NCBI GenBank assembly: GCA_030248295.1
Contig: JASANH010000054.1
Span: 21,310 to 85,309, forward strand
Source: Mesodorylaimus sp. YZB2_4
Taxonomy: Eukaryota; Nematoda; Enoplea; Dorylaimida; Dorylaimidae
Direction of reading: 5' to 3'
Length of the DNA stretch: 64,000 bases
Below the pieces are notes generated by a model. It was not told the origin of the DNA, made no database searches, and worked only from the letters and a program-made list of their open reading frames with translations. A program made the position numbers and the translations under genes. Of the stretch, positions 35,251-45,586 are shown piece after piece (position 1 is the first letter of the stretch; each line of letters opens with the position of its first letter).

Positions 35251-37434
35251 CAGTAGTCATCATCGGTGCACCGTCAACGCAGGCATCCACCAGGATTTGA
35301 CAGCGTGGTGGAATGGTGAGCGACTCACTGAGCATGACTTTGCACACCATATCCTGGGTGACAGCTACGAGACCTTCTTGTCGATGTTGCTGAGCGACGT
35401 CAAGCAGATACTTTAAACGATTTGTGGTACCCACTGGATCTTCACAAAAATCCATACCCAAGCGGCAATTTCATGTCCTGATCAACTACGAAAACATGCT
35501 TTTGCATGATAGTACCAATACGGAGTTCGACTTCGCACTCGCCTAGCAACCGCATGGGTGTGTTGCTGACGGTAACCGATCGGGCAGTCGTGGGACGTAA
35601 CTGCGCAGATTCTCCTAGTTTGTCAAGCATGGGCTTGCTAATGAGCGAGAGTGTTGCACCATAGTCGAGCAACATGGCGGCGGGAATAGCATTCAGAGTG
35701 CCCCGCACAAAGCGAAGACGACTTGATTTGCGTACCAGAGTCAGGTCAGAGCGGATTTAGTCTGCTGTGGATATTTCGTAGAACAAGGGTGTCATCTCAC
35801 CAGAAAGCACGACAGGCGCACCCATCATGTCATGCACAGCATATGATACATTCGAAGCTGGCGTCGATGCGGGCTGAGTTGGATGAGTGGCAGGCTGCTG
35901 ATTAGACGGACAAGCCCCATGAGGAATACTATCCGTATGTTGTGCAAGTTGCACAGGAGAGCGCGGTCGAGGAGTTTCAGTCCGACTACGACTCGCCGAC
36001 CCTGCGAAGATGTACGTGAACGAGCACGTGGCGTGTCGTACTCGCCTGGACGCATGGGTGAACGACCCCTACCGTAGGCGTGAGTCGAAGAACGAAATGA
36101 ACTAGACCGATCTTGACGCTCATCACGACTATGCTGTGGACTGCGATCGGTGTGTGATCCAGAACGATTGTCTCTAGCACAACAATCCCTGGTCCAATGA
36201 TTGTTGCGACGACAGTACGTGCAACACCTGTCCTGGGGACGAGAAGAGCGATCGCCAGCGACATGGTGCGAAACAACACGATTGACTGCGTGCCCAGACG
36301 AGCCAGCACAAACAGCAAGTGTGGCCTCGTCGCGCTCCGCGATCGTGCGTGCAGCTGACAGTAACTGCGGATCTGCACGACGAACCTCCATCTGCAACTA
36401 AACTGAGAGCCCAGAGACGTATTTCTCAATGAGCCAATGTTCGCCGTCCTGGAGCTCAGGAAACGCAGCGGTACAGTATGCTAAACGAGCTAACCGTTGG
36501 AAGTCGAGACTATACGCCGTGACAGTTCTATGATCCTGCCTCAAGGCTGATAATTGTGTCTTAAAGACGCTACGTTTGCCTTGCAGAAGACTTTCCAGCC
36601 ACGCATGCTTAACCTGATCCCACGCGCGATTAGGAACAGCAGCGACTTCATGCCACTTGGCGCGGGCTTCTCCAACCATGTACATGCTAGCCAACGACAT
36701 GATCCGCTCCTGAGACCAGCCAGAGGCCAGGGCGTACTCATGGTAGCGAGTGAGCAATTCGAAAGGATCCTGAGTGTCAACATTGCCATTGAAGGAAGGC
36801 AGCTTGAAGCCAGGCAGCTGTAGATTTGGCGCTGGTGGCGCACTAGCCAGCTGCCCTGGTTGCGAGTGAGGCAACGGAGGAAGCGCAGGTTGCTGCACAG
36901 GAAGCGGTTGCACGGGTGGCGGAAGCTGCTGCTGACGTTGAGTCAACACTAGCGCATTAAGCGAGGCCAAAAGAGGACCCATGGCAGCAGTAACAGAGGA
37001 GGCAACAGAAGTCGCAATCAGTTGAGCAAGCCGACGCTGATCCGCATCCAGCGTGGCATCCAAACTCGAACTCGAAGGCGGCAGCACCGCTGAAGAGGTT
37101 GACGCCTACACTGGAGCCAGCGAGAACGTCGTAGCTGGCGGGACCATTGAAGGCAGTGCCGTAGCGAACTCGCCGAGAAGTCGAGAAACATCGCCACCTA
37201 GGCCAGAAGCAGCAGGCACCTCGCGAACCGCTGATGAGAAATCGAGCACGATAAGACGCTCGGCCGTGGCCCAATCACGAATGAGCGTGATGAGCTCGGT
37301 AGGCGTCTGATCCAAATGATAGTCGATTGAGTGCAAGCGACAAAACTGCTGCAAAACTGGCTTAGAAACCCATGATGGGAACGAAGGCCTGAGAGCTGAA
37401 ACCTCAATCGTAAAATCGTCTCGAGTCAGAGCCA

Positions 37435-38529
37435 TAGCGAGTGACGTCAAAACGTCAGAGAGGCACAAAAGCAAACCCAACCGACACGCAAACAGAACAC
37501 TCACGAGGGACCAGAACCCGAGATCCCTAACGAACGTGATCCTCACTGCTCGCAGCCCTATACTGCTAGGTGCACATACCCCAAACCATGAACGTCAGAT
37601 TGACGTCTTACTACAACGGGACCAGATCGGGCCAGTACCAAACGATGCCAGACTCAGCATGGATGTTACGTGGCTGCGCGACCAACGGGAACGATCGATT
37701 GGTTGGACGTTCGACCACTGGACTACGAGCGATTGGCAGGACGTTTGACCACTGGACTAAGTGCGCGTCGATGACCAAAATCTACGATGCAAGCGACGAA
37801 GCGGCGTTGCTAGCAATCAGCGACGGAAAACCAAAAAAACGAAGCGTATGCAGGTAGAGGCGCTCCTGCCAAGCTCGCCAAATGGTTCGTAATGTGTCCG
37901 CCCGCTCGCACTGGCTGATAGCACTGACACCAGCTCAAGTCAAGTGAGGGCAAATCTTTCTCGGTTGCCGCTGATTTGTCTGATGACACTAAATCCTTGG
38001 CACTCTTCCATCAAATCTCTGGATTGTGCGATAAAAAACACTTCCTCGTTTTTTTGTCGTCACGGGTCACTGATCGAAAATGCAACTGACGCTGACTTGA
38101 CAAGACGATCAAGTTGGAAATGACAGCGAAGAAAAGGAGGGAATCTCGCATGATCTTCGCTAGTAAGGGAACATCATGTGGCAATGCTAAGAACTGTAGC
38201 GACTGATTTCTTGACGGACGAGCGCAGGGTCAGCGACAAGAACATCCAAAAGGAATTGAGTTGTAGCGATACTTGGTGCTGTGCCTGCGAGGTGTTGATG
38301 GGGCGAGGTGGGGGCGCTGCGGGGCAGTTTTCTCTTACGTGTGATGTGCTAACAATGTGTTATTCGCGCGAGAGAGTTCCGCGTTCTGCTGACCTAACGC
38401 AAAGAACAGCGACCGATTTTCGGAGGGAAGCCGAAATCGCAGGAGGGCCGAAACCGGAACAGCTGCCGCTTTCCATGGGCAGGCTCTATGAAAATTGTAT
38501 CTACTGTACCTGCCATTGTTCAGATGTGT
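37435..38529. other. Region upstream of gypsy gag, no LTR found
   Basis: This should contain the 5' LTR and leader of the gypsy element, but no long match to the other side is evident. Short direct repeats of GACGTT(C/T)GACCACTGGACTA occur at 37706-37760. An ORF of 142 codons (38178-38606) shows no family. Confidence 0.35.
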
Positions 38530-39215
38530 ATTCCGGCTCAAAGCAGGAGTTTGCCATGTATTTAATTGTTCTTTACAATTTCACTTCTCGCCCATATGCA
38601 AGTTGAGCGGCTGGGGTCGCACCTTGCACGCACGTTCTGTCATCGTGTGCGTCGCAAATCGACTGGCTGTTTTTTCGAGTTGGTTGTTCCGTAGACGATC
38701 GTTTTTGTCAAGAAATCGAAAAGGTCGACGCTAATCGCCACGAATTGCACATTAAAGGAGTCGAGAAGTTAATGTTCGGAATGGACATCCAGAAGAAGCC
38801 GAAGGAGAAGGCGGGCGGAGGTGAGAAGAGCAACATGGGCGTCGTAGACTTATCGGGGGACACAGTGAAAGAAGAGTGGCCGGTGGAAACGGCGAAGATG
38901 AGGAAAGGAGATCCCGACGATATCCAACTCGTGGTCGAGATTGTCGAGCCGGTCCGAGGTACGCTGAAAGAGAAGATGGGTGGCGGGAAGACGAGCAGTG
39001 TGGGCATCGTAGACTTATCGGGGGACACAGTCAAAGAAGAGTGGCCGAAGGAAACGGCGAAGATGAGGAAAGGAGATCCCGACGATATCCAACTCGTGGT
39101 CGAGATTGATGGCCCGATCCGAGGTACGCCGATTGAGATCAGTGGCGGGTACATCGAGAACTCGGGTGTGAGCGATGGCCGAGACGGCGGGTACGACACC
39201 GATATCGTCGGCGGA
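38530..39215 (+). repeat. Segmental duplication, copy 2 (partner at 22700-23345)
   Basis: Same order of matching blocks as copy 1, but with an internal tandem duplication of a 165-bp unit (about 38830-38992 and 38995-39159) that copy 1 lacks. Confidence 0.75.
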
Positions 39216-39254
39216 TTTTTAGGGATTTTACTGTTTGTTTTTTTGCGCGATTAG
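38772..39254 (+). CDS. Unknown protein with two 55-residue tandem repeats
   Basis: From the first in-frame ATG (38772) the frame is open for 160 codons. It holds two near-identical units: GVVDLSGDTVKEEWP / ETAKMRKGDPDDIQLVVEI / PVRGT and GIVDLSGDTVKEEWP / ETAKMRKGDPDDIQLVVEI / PIRGT, then SGVSDGRDGGYDTDI and a hydrophobic end (FLGILLFVFLRD). The units are acidic/basic mixed and hydrophilic, resembling a disordered repeat protein. No family is recognised. The reading frame extends upstream of the ATG without a stop, so a 5' exon may be missing. The partner at 22910-23357 carries a Cys-rich head that is not open here. Conservation of the frame across two repeats suggests it was coding until recently. 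Confidence 0.45.
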   Translation: MFGMDIQKKPKEKAGGGEKSNMGVVDLSGDTVKEEWPVETAKMRKGDPDDIQLVVEIVEPVRGTLKEKMGGGKTSSVGIVDLSGDTVKEEWPKETAKMRKGDPDDIQLVVEIDGPIRGTPIEISGGYIENSGVSDGRDGGYDTDIVGGFLGILLFVFLRD

Positions 39255-39457
39255 AAGTGTGCCATAATTAGAGAGGGTCAAGTAGCGCGTGTTTTTTGGA
39301 CGTGGCGTATCATAGAGTTTTTGGAATTGAAATTTTTGTCGTTTTTTGTGCTGTCATTTAGTCTTATTTGTTAAAAGCAACGGAAAATCACAGAAAGGAG
39401 GGCGCAGTCAACAGCGATCAGTAGCTCAAGCCGTTCCATTCTTGCCGAAGAACATAT

Positions 39458-40336
39458 ATGATCCAATATGATCCAAGGATGGTGCTAAACACCGATCAAA
39501 GTGGCTTTCAATACGAGTACTACAGTGGCCGTACCCTTTCACACAAGGGCGAACATGCAACACCAATCGCTATCAAGTCGATGGCCAAAACGACCCACTC
39601 CTACACAATAATGCCCACATTGAGCCTGACTGGCCAGCTGCAGTCGCCATTATATTTGGTCACCCAAGACGTCGGCGGGAAGATGGGGCCAGTGGTGAAG
39701 GAGACGTACTTTCGACCATCCAATGTGATCGTCAGCTGCTCGCAGTCTGGAAAATGCCAGACCAGTCACATCGATTTCTGCGTATATAATGTTTTGTCCC
39801 AAATCGTTACAAGCAGCGCCTTGTTGATTCTCGACTCTTGGGGTGGACAGCAGCAGCAGGGTAGCTTTGAGAGCCTGGGTGAATCAGGCATTGAGGTCGA
39901 AAGAATGGTGATACCCCCTGGCGCCACAGCGACGACCCAGCCGCTCGACGCAGTTTATAATCGTCAATACAAGGGGGTTGTGAAGAAATTTTACGAGCAT
40001 GCGGCAGTGAACAAGCTAAACATTAATCTGTATCAACGCGATAATATTATTAAAATTGCAATCGCTGGTCCATCACTTGTTCAGCCACCATCAATTTACA
40101 GTATTCCATTGGGAAAATACGCCTTCTTTGCATCTGGCCTGCGCCCTGATCGCCCACCGCAATTCGAAACTGTCACCAGCATTCTTTTCCCACCAACCCT
40201 GAATATCTGCAAGAATTGCACGCATAAGGCATTCATTCGATGTCCATATTGTCAAGTGGATTTGTGTTTTAACGAATTTTTTGTGCAATATCACAATCAT
40301 TTGGAAGCCGCTACGAGTGTGTTCGATTGGAGTTAA
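39458..40336 (+). CDS. DDE-superfamily transposase-like protein with C-terminal zinc-binding motif
   Basis: The 292-residue intact ORF carries spaced acidic motifs of DDE_1/Tigger-type transposases: VLNTDQSGF (first D), LILDSWGGQ (second D) and PPGATATTQPLDAVYNRQYK (third D; the P-x-T-x-x-x-QPLD block is the family signature). The C-terminus has ICKNCTHKAF, IRCPYCQVDLC and FFVQYHNH, a Cys/His cluster often found at the end of this transposase group in invertebrates. No N-terminal DNA-binding (CENP-B/HTH) domain is seen, so the protein is N-terminally truncated or a domesticated remnant. No inverted repeats were found around it. It could still be a single-exon gene derived from a transposon. 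Confidence 0.72.
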   Translation: MIQYDPRMVLNTDQSGFQYEYYSGRTLSHKGEHATPIAIKSMAKTTHSYTIMPTLSLTGQLQSPLYLVTQDVGGKMGPVVKETYFRPSNVIVSCSQSGKCQTSHIDFCVYNVLSQIVTSSALLILDSWGGQQQQGSFESLGESGIEVERMVIPPGATATTQPLDAVYNRQYKGVVKKFYEHAAVNKLNINLYQRDNIIKIAIAGPSLVQPPSIYSIPLGKYAFFASGLRPDRPPQFETVTSILFPPTLNICKNCTHKAFIRCPYCQVDLCFNEFFVQYHNHLEAATSVFDWS

Positions 40337-40539
40337 GTGTGATCATTGGTCTCGATGTAAGTGTTTTTGTTTTTGTTTTTGTTGTGGAGTTTTTGTTTTT
40401 GTTGATGTAAAATGCATTCTTGTTAGCTCACCACCATGGACAAGAGGAGGGGGACAGGCTAAATCAGTGTCAGAGTTATCTGTTTGATCTACTTCGCTTC
40501 ACCAACCATCCCTTACTCACACTCACATGGATAACGCGA

Positions 40540-41118
40540 TCACATAAAACGATCATCAGACACCTGCCGCACTTTCCTGGGTGGAGGGTCAAATAGATCC
40601 CAGGATGGATCCCAAGACATAGAATCTGCGCTAGATTCGACTGTGATAACAGGTATCTTCAACCTCTCCTTTTCCTTCTCTTCTTCCTTCTTCTTTGCTT
40701 CCCTCCTGGCTTTCAGCTCGTTTGGATCAAAATCCCGCTTCAGTAACCTGAAAATGTGCAGCGAATCGCTTGGGCCTGGCATCTGGCTCCATGCGACTAC
40801 TGGACATACCTCTATCCACACACTCTTGCGTTGTTGGAAATCCTGTTTCCCAAAAGTGCTCTGGTGTTCTCACTTTCTTTACCGGTGCGTATGTTGATTG
40901 GTGCCGACTGATCTGATTGACTCGTTCTTGCCTTGACTTCGGAGTCAGATTCAAGGCATCAAAGTACTGAAATGGTCTGCGCATTAGAAAATGTCTGACA
41001 ACAATCCATTGCAAGCACCTCACCTTCTCACAAGCACGGCATTCGTGGCCGCATAGCTTTGCACGCTCATCCTTCTTTCTGACGCACACATGTCCAACTG
41101 GCTTTGGTGGCCTCTTCT
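40540..41118 (-). CDS. RBBP8: CtIP/RBBP8 (Sae2/COM1) C-terminal exons, partial
   Basis: CtIP activates the MRE11 nuclease to begin DNA-end resection in repair and meiosis. The - strand exons end 41024, then 40966-40810, then 40775-40540. They encode the conserved Sae2-like domain: VRKKDERAKLCGHECRACEK, YFDALNLT, QISRHQSTYAPVK, and RTPEHFWETGFPTTQECVDRG (the FWE-GFPxTQ-C block is diagnostic). A Lys/Glu-rich helix (KARREAKKKEEEKEKERLK) and a tail with DPSWDLFDPP follow. Zn-binding CxxC (ECRAC) is present. The 5' limit of the first exon (about 41118) and all upstream exons, including the N-terminal coiled coil, were not located. The last intron would be only 34 nt (40776-40809), the only splice that keeps frame. 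Confidence 0.8.
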
Positions 41119-42866
41119 GATCTTCTGATCGAACTCGGCCATTTCGTCAATTGCACGCTGTTTTTGCGAAGTGGTACATCCTGACAGGAGCCACTTATCT
41201 TGCCAATCAAGACTTCACGTAACATGTCTTTCGGGGCTGTTTATATAAAGAAAGGTATCCGCAATCCTCTATCCATGCATACTTATAAATCCTTACCCTC
41301 TGCTGAAACTATTCTTCTTGGCTGGATACTTCGCGTCGATTCTTTTATGTTCCCCACTATCCAGTTTTGATTACTTGCCCCAAATGCCCAGTTCAGCTCC
41401 TATGCATTTATCACTTGGCTTATCGTTTCTGATTCAGAGACAGTAATGGCGAGTGTTCCAACCAATTTTCGAATGACCAGCCGCATCGTTCTCTGCAAGC
41501 AAGAAAGGACATAAGCACAATGAGTTTCGTCTCGAAATCGATCGGCTCGAAAATTGATTTCGTACACAAATACTGTAAGCGCCACAGGGTCAGCACATTG
41601 ATCAAAAGATAGATTAGACATCATTATTAGAAGCTGATATCGATCTAGCGATTGGACTCCACTCTAAAGATCGATCTGGTGATTGGGATCTCGATCTGGT
41701 GACCGGGGTATCGATCTGGTGATCGGGATATCGATCTGGTGATCGGGATATCGATCTGGTGATCGGGATATCGATCTGGTGATCGGGATATCGATCTGGT
41801 GATCGGGATATCGATCTGGTGATCGGGATATCGATCTGGTGATCGGGATTTCGATCTGGTGATCGGGATTTCGATCTGGTGACCAGGGTATCGGTCTGGT
41901 GATCGGTATATCGATCTGGTGCTTAGAAATTACTCTAGTACTTCATAATTTCTCAAGTGATCGAAAGACCAACCTAGTCTTCAGAAATCACTCTGGTGAT
42001 CAAGATATCGATCAGGTGATTGCGATGTCGGTTCACAGATTGCTCAACTACAACTTATCATAAAAACTCTCACCTCTTCCTGCAGGCTTTCCACCAAAAA
42101 TCAGACCGCTTGAAATCGAAACAAAGGCCGCTTCGACCTGAAACTAGATCAAATGCATAGGACTCGATTCTTCAGCTCCAACAGTCTGCCAGTCTACATC
42201 GAAATTCTTGAAATATTTGCAATAAACTTCTTACCTTTCCCATGGCGAAATATCTGTTCGTATAATGAAAAATTCTTTCTGCTCGAATGGGACAGACCGA
42301 CTTTTCATACAGCCGAGAAATCGATCCGCAGTCCACGTTGCTCTCTTGTCTGCTCTGGTGCAGACCCCAGCATGCCAGGTAAGACAATCAGGTACACTTA
42401 ATCAAACAAACAAGTCCCTACAGTATTCAAGTTGTGGTCATTTTTTAATCGCTTGCCATTCTTGACCACTCGCTCAGGTGCAGCTCAAACTTTGAAAAAC
42501 AGCTTCTTCTTGTCCCGGCCTATGTTAGCACTTGTCTGGATGCTTCCAAAAACTTTTAGCGATGTGCAGATTTCTTGCAAGTCAGTCGATCTCGCTCTTG
42601 GCCTCGCGCTGCAGAGCCAGCGCTGGCGGGGAGGCAACGGGTTCTTTGAACCAGTGCACTGATAGGTTCAGAAAGTTTAGTCAACGCCTGTTAAAAATAG
42701 CTCGCACTGCCTATTCTTTTGTTTAGTTTTAAAAAGCCACTTTTCCGCCTTCGCCTTTACTAGGCGTCTGTAACTGACATTATCCAAAAATGCACGGATA
42801 TAACTGAAAGCGTTGATTGAAAGTATTATGTTCATGTTCATGTTTTCACCACATCACCAAACGCTT
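41119..42866. other. Gap upstream of CtIP C-terminus
   Basis: This stretch should contain more CtIP exons or its promoter, but I could not recognise any on the - strand. It holds a minisatellite (41640-41945). Several ORFs of 60-80 codons on both strands show no domain. Confidence 0.35.
41640..41945. repeat. 20-bp minisatellite (GATATCGATCTGGTGATCGG)
   Basis: About 14 tandem copies of GATATCGATCTGGTGATCGG are present, nearly perfect in the middle (about 41708-41860) and decaying at both edges. Each unit contains two GATC sites and an ATCGAT palindrome. Confidence 0.95.
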
Positions 42867-42996
42867 GTGCGCACTCGAGGGTGAAGGGACACATTTGACA
42901 CGAAATGATTTACTGGCCCGCGAGTCGAAAACTCGCCCGTACCTGCGCACCTGGCGAGAGAGGCAGACGCCTAACCCACCAGGCCACGAGGCTGGT
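42867..42996 (-). mobile_element. tRNA-derived SINE (family 2)
   Basis: On the - strand an A box (GTGGCCTGGTGGGTTAGGCG) and a B-box-like GTTTTCGACTCGC are spaced as in a tRNA head, and a block ending TGTCCCTTCACCCTCGAGTG follows. A diverged second copy lies at 46137-46262. The A and B boxes make tRNA origin likely; the sequence differs from family 1. Confidence 0.6.
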
Positions 42997-43232
42997 ATCT
43001 ATTGTTTATGGTTGATCGTAAACTTTAATCATTTGAGTTTATGTGGATGAGAATCTAGCAGTCCTTCTTACCATCCTGTTATTGCAAACTTCGTTTTCGT
43101 TCATCAAAAAAGTACACGACACTTATTTACACTGCCTTCGGCCAATAGCATATCACAGATAGGCAGCGGCTATTTGCGTCGAGAGCGTTGTGTTGGACGG
43201 TCGGTTCAACGTGTCAAGCTGGTGTCGTCATC

Positions 43233-44397
43233 ATGAGCGAGTCGTCGTTGAGGAAGCTGCAGCCAGGCGAGACGATCGACGATCGTTGGCAAGTAGTGAA
43301 AATGGTCGGCGAAGGCGGCTTCGGAGCGGTCTACGAGGTGAAGGATATGGAAGCTGCCAATCCTGCCTTCAACTTCGCACTAAAGGTAGGACCTGTGTCA
43401 GTTGCTCAGTTCGCCAAACTTTGTCCTTTAGGTGGAAGATGCTCAAGCGCCACCTCGGGAACGCGTAATGCGAATGGAAGTGGTCATTCTTCGTCGGTTG
43501 CGAATGAAGCGCATCAAAGAAGGTCGATCGAGCAAGCATCGCCATTTCTGCGAGTTGGAGGCTGTTGGTCAAACATCGTTGTTTCGCTACATCGTCATGA
43601 CCCTGGTCGGCAAGAGCGTCAGCCAGCTACGACGACGATGCGGTGGCAAGTTGACCGGGCGCTCAGTGGCTCACGTCGCCATAGGAAGTCTCGCTGCCAT
43701 CCAAGAACTGCACGACGTTGGGTAACGGTGTCTTGGCTCAATGCGCTCCTAGATCATCCCGGGCCAGCGATCTTTCGTTTCAGGTTCCTCCATCGCGACA
43801 TCAAACCCAGCAACCTGGCCATCGGTGTGCCGCCCCAGTACGACGAGGTGTACCTGATCGATTTCGGCCTGTGTCGCTCGTATCGTCACGAAAATGGGCG
43901 CCTGCGTCGACCGAGGGACGTGGCTGGCTTCCGTGGAACGTTGACCTACGCGCCGTTGGCTTGCCATCGTGCCGAGGACATGTGCCGCCGAGACGATCTC
44001 TGGTCCTGGCTCTACATGCTCATCGAGCTGGCTACCGGCAAACTGGCCTGGCACTCGACCATGCGAGAGGTAGGTCATTCTAGTTTATCAGTATAAACAC
44101 GATCTCACGCTTCTTTCCCAGATTATGACCGAGCCATTCAAGGTGCAAGTGGAGAAGATAGGCGCCATCAAGAAAGAACTGAGCACGAACCCAGTCGAGA
44201 TGATGACTGGATGCGCCGTTGAATTCCTCGATCTGCACGCCCACATCAACTCGCTCGGCTTCTACGACCCGCCCAATTACCCCGTCATGGCGGAGAAGTT
44301 GAAGAAAATGGAAGAGCGACGACGACGGCCCGACAAGGACGGCGACAAGTTGGACTGGGAGCCCGGCGGAAAATACCACGCCAAGATCAACTTTTGA
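43233..44397 (+). CDS. Tau-tubulin-kinase-like CK1-superfamily protein kinase
   Basis: The four exons 43233-43385, 43432-43721, 43784-44069 and 44122-44397 join in phase to 334 residues, about the size of a bare TTBK-like kinase domain. Landmarks are the glycine loop GEGGFGAVYEV, the ATP-binding lysine in FALK, the catalytic HRDIKPSN, the metal-binding LIDFGLCR, and an activation segment FRGTLTYAPL (CK1-type, no APE). The last exon has PVEMMTGCAVEFLDLHAHIN and a basic end (KKMEERRRRPDKDG). This lineage is greatly expanded in nematodes and often expressed in the germ line. No regulatory domain is attached. The start is the ATG at 43233, directly before the conserved LQPGETIDDRWQV. Substrates cannot be told from sequence. 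Confidence 0.9.
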
Positions 44398-45586
44398 AGC
44401 GATGTGATGAGAGACCTCTCCCCCCTCCCCCTCGAGATGATGTGTCATTGGTATCGTGATCATCTGCGACTGTGTGTGCGTGAAGCAAATACGTAAAGCG
44501 GTGGGTGCGTGCAAACTACTCACTCTGCACCCACTTCTGATCTCTGAAACTTGTTTCGCCTGTGTGTATCCAGTGTGCATTTTTCAAAGACAAAATCCGC
44601 CTTCCTCCGAGTCCAGCTTGGAAACCGTCCAATCGCTATTCCACAAATACGATAATAAAAATTGCTGATCACCCTCTATGCGGAGTGCAACAATAAAGAA
44701 ACACTAGACCAGATCAATATTCGCCAGCACTCTGACAAAGTTCGTCTATATTGCTGCCCCACTCACTGTCTGTACTGTGATGGTAGACAGACAGGGCAGA
44801 TTGGGAGTGAGCTATAGTCACGGTCAGGTCATCATATCAAACAGCAGCTGTCTTCCGGCGTGCCACCCCAGTACTACGATGCGTATGATTGGCGCGCAGC
44901 ACAGAGGGAAACGAATCATTATTACACAGAAAATCACTCGGCTTTATACAGTAAACGTTGTTAGCTTGTTTCCTCCAATGCATTTGATGCGGCCACCGCA
45001 GCTTATTAGACGTCTTAACCTTACTTGTGCACCAGAGAGTTTGGACGCTGTGGTCCAATGAGTACCCTTCCACTTAGCTGATCGCCCCTTCAAGGTAGCC
45101 GTAAACCACGTCTTTCTGTTTCTTCTGTGCACAGTCTCTTCTAAAGACACCAACTGGGCGTATCCAATCTGGGCATAACAAAATACGTATGCCTAAGGCG
45201 TTGCATGAAAACTTGCCTATCGAAGTCTCGTGACGGTCGAAGGCGAATGCCGGACCCAAACCGTGGGACTAGTGGGCGTGGAATATCGTCAGTGTGGAAG
45301 CACCGAATGAAAACCGGTCAAGACGTTTAAAAATGGTTGTACAGCCGGGGGCGTGTTGAAGTGGTATAGTACGCCTTACGCAGGACGACCTATTCGTACG
45401 ATTCACAACGTGGGCGACGTGTTTTCGCCATATTCGAACAAGAAATTCTTCTTTCAAGGAGGCGTACATCAAATGACACTGCACCTATAGACACACACGG
45501 ACAATCTGACAGTCCCTTTTGCGTCTTCTGAACTGACTGCGTTCTAACTTATAAGTCTTGCGCGTCTTCCAGCTAGCTTTTCGAAT
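44398..45586. other. Gap between TTBK-like kinase and EB protein
   Basis: 3' untranslated region, with AATAAA near 44692, and intergenic sequence. ORFs on both strands are short and unrecognised. Confidence 0.4.

Larger units (their letters stand above)
30951..37434 (-). mobile_element. Degenerate Ty3/gypsy LTR retrotransposon (gag-pol remnant)
   Basis: Domains read on the - strand, in order. Gag from the ATG near 37434, with an in-frame TAG at 37106-37108. A zinc knuckle CTYCRRNNHWTRDC near 36220. A protease-like segment with LLDYGATLSLIS (the usual D-S/T-G is DYG) at about 35660. Reverse transcriptase (VVVPKKG near 34470; FTVMPFGLRNA and VYIDGILIYS near 33200, where the usual YVDD is YIDG). 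RNase H (TDAS, ELEALAIVEF, LRTDHQ). Integrase (HLGFSKTFARIRKRYYWP with CKGCLSC; then SDRGANFTSDLI and YHPQTDGQVKRTNR) ending near 30951. Many frameshifts and stops separate the parts, and two foreign elements are inserted. LTRs were not recognised. The element is inactive by every visible criterion. Confidence 0.9.

Noticed and set aside
30131..38529. LTR pair around the gypsy element
   Set aside because: I compared the stretches on both sides by eye and found no long direct repeat; LTRs may be lost or too diverged.
38178..38606. 142-codon ORF upstream of the duplicated locus
   Set aside because: No homology to the partner locus in this frame and no recognisable motif.
41400..41624. 74-codon - strand ORF as an upstream CtIP exon
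   Set aside because: It shows no coiled-coil or CtIP-like sequence, and there is no splice joining it to the C-terminal exons that I can support.
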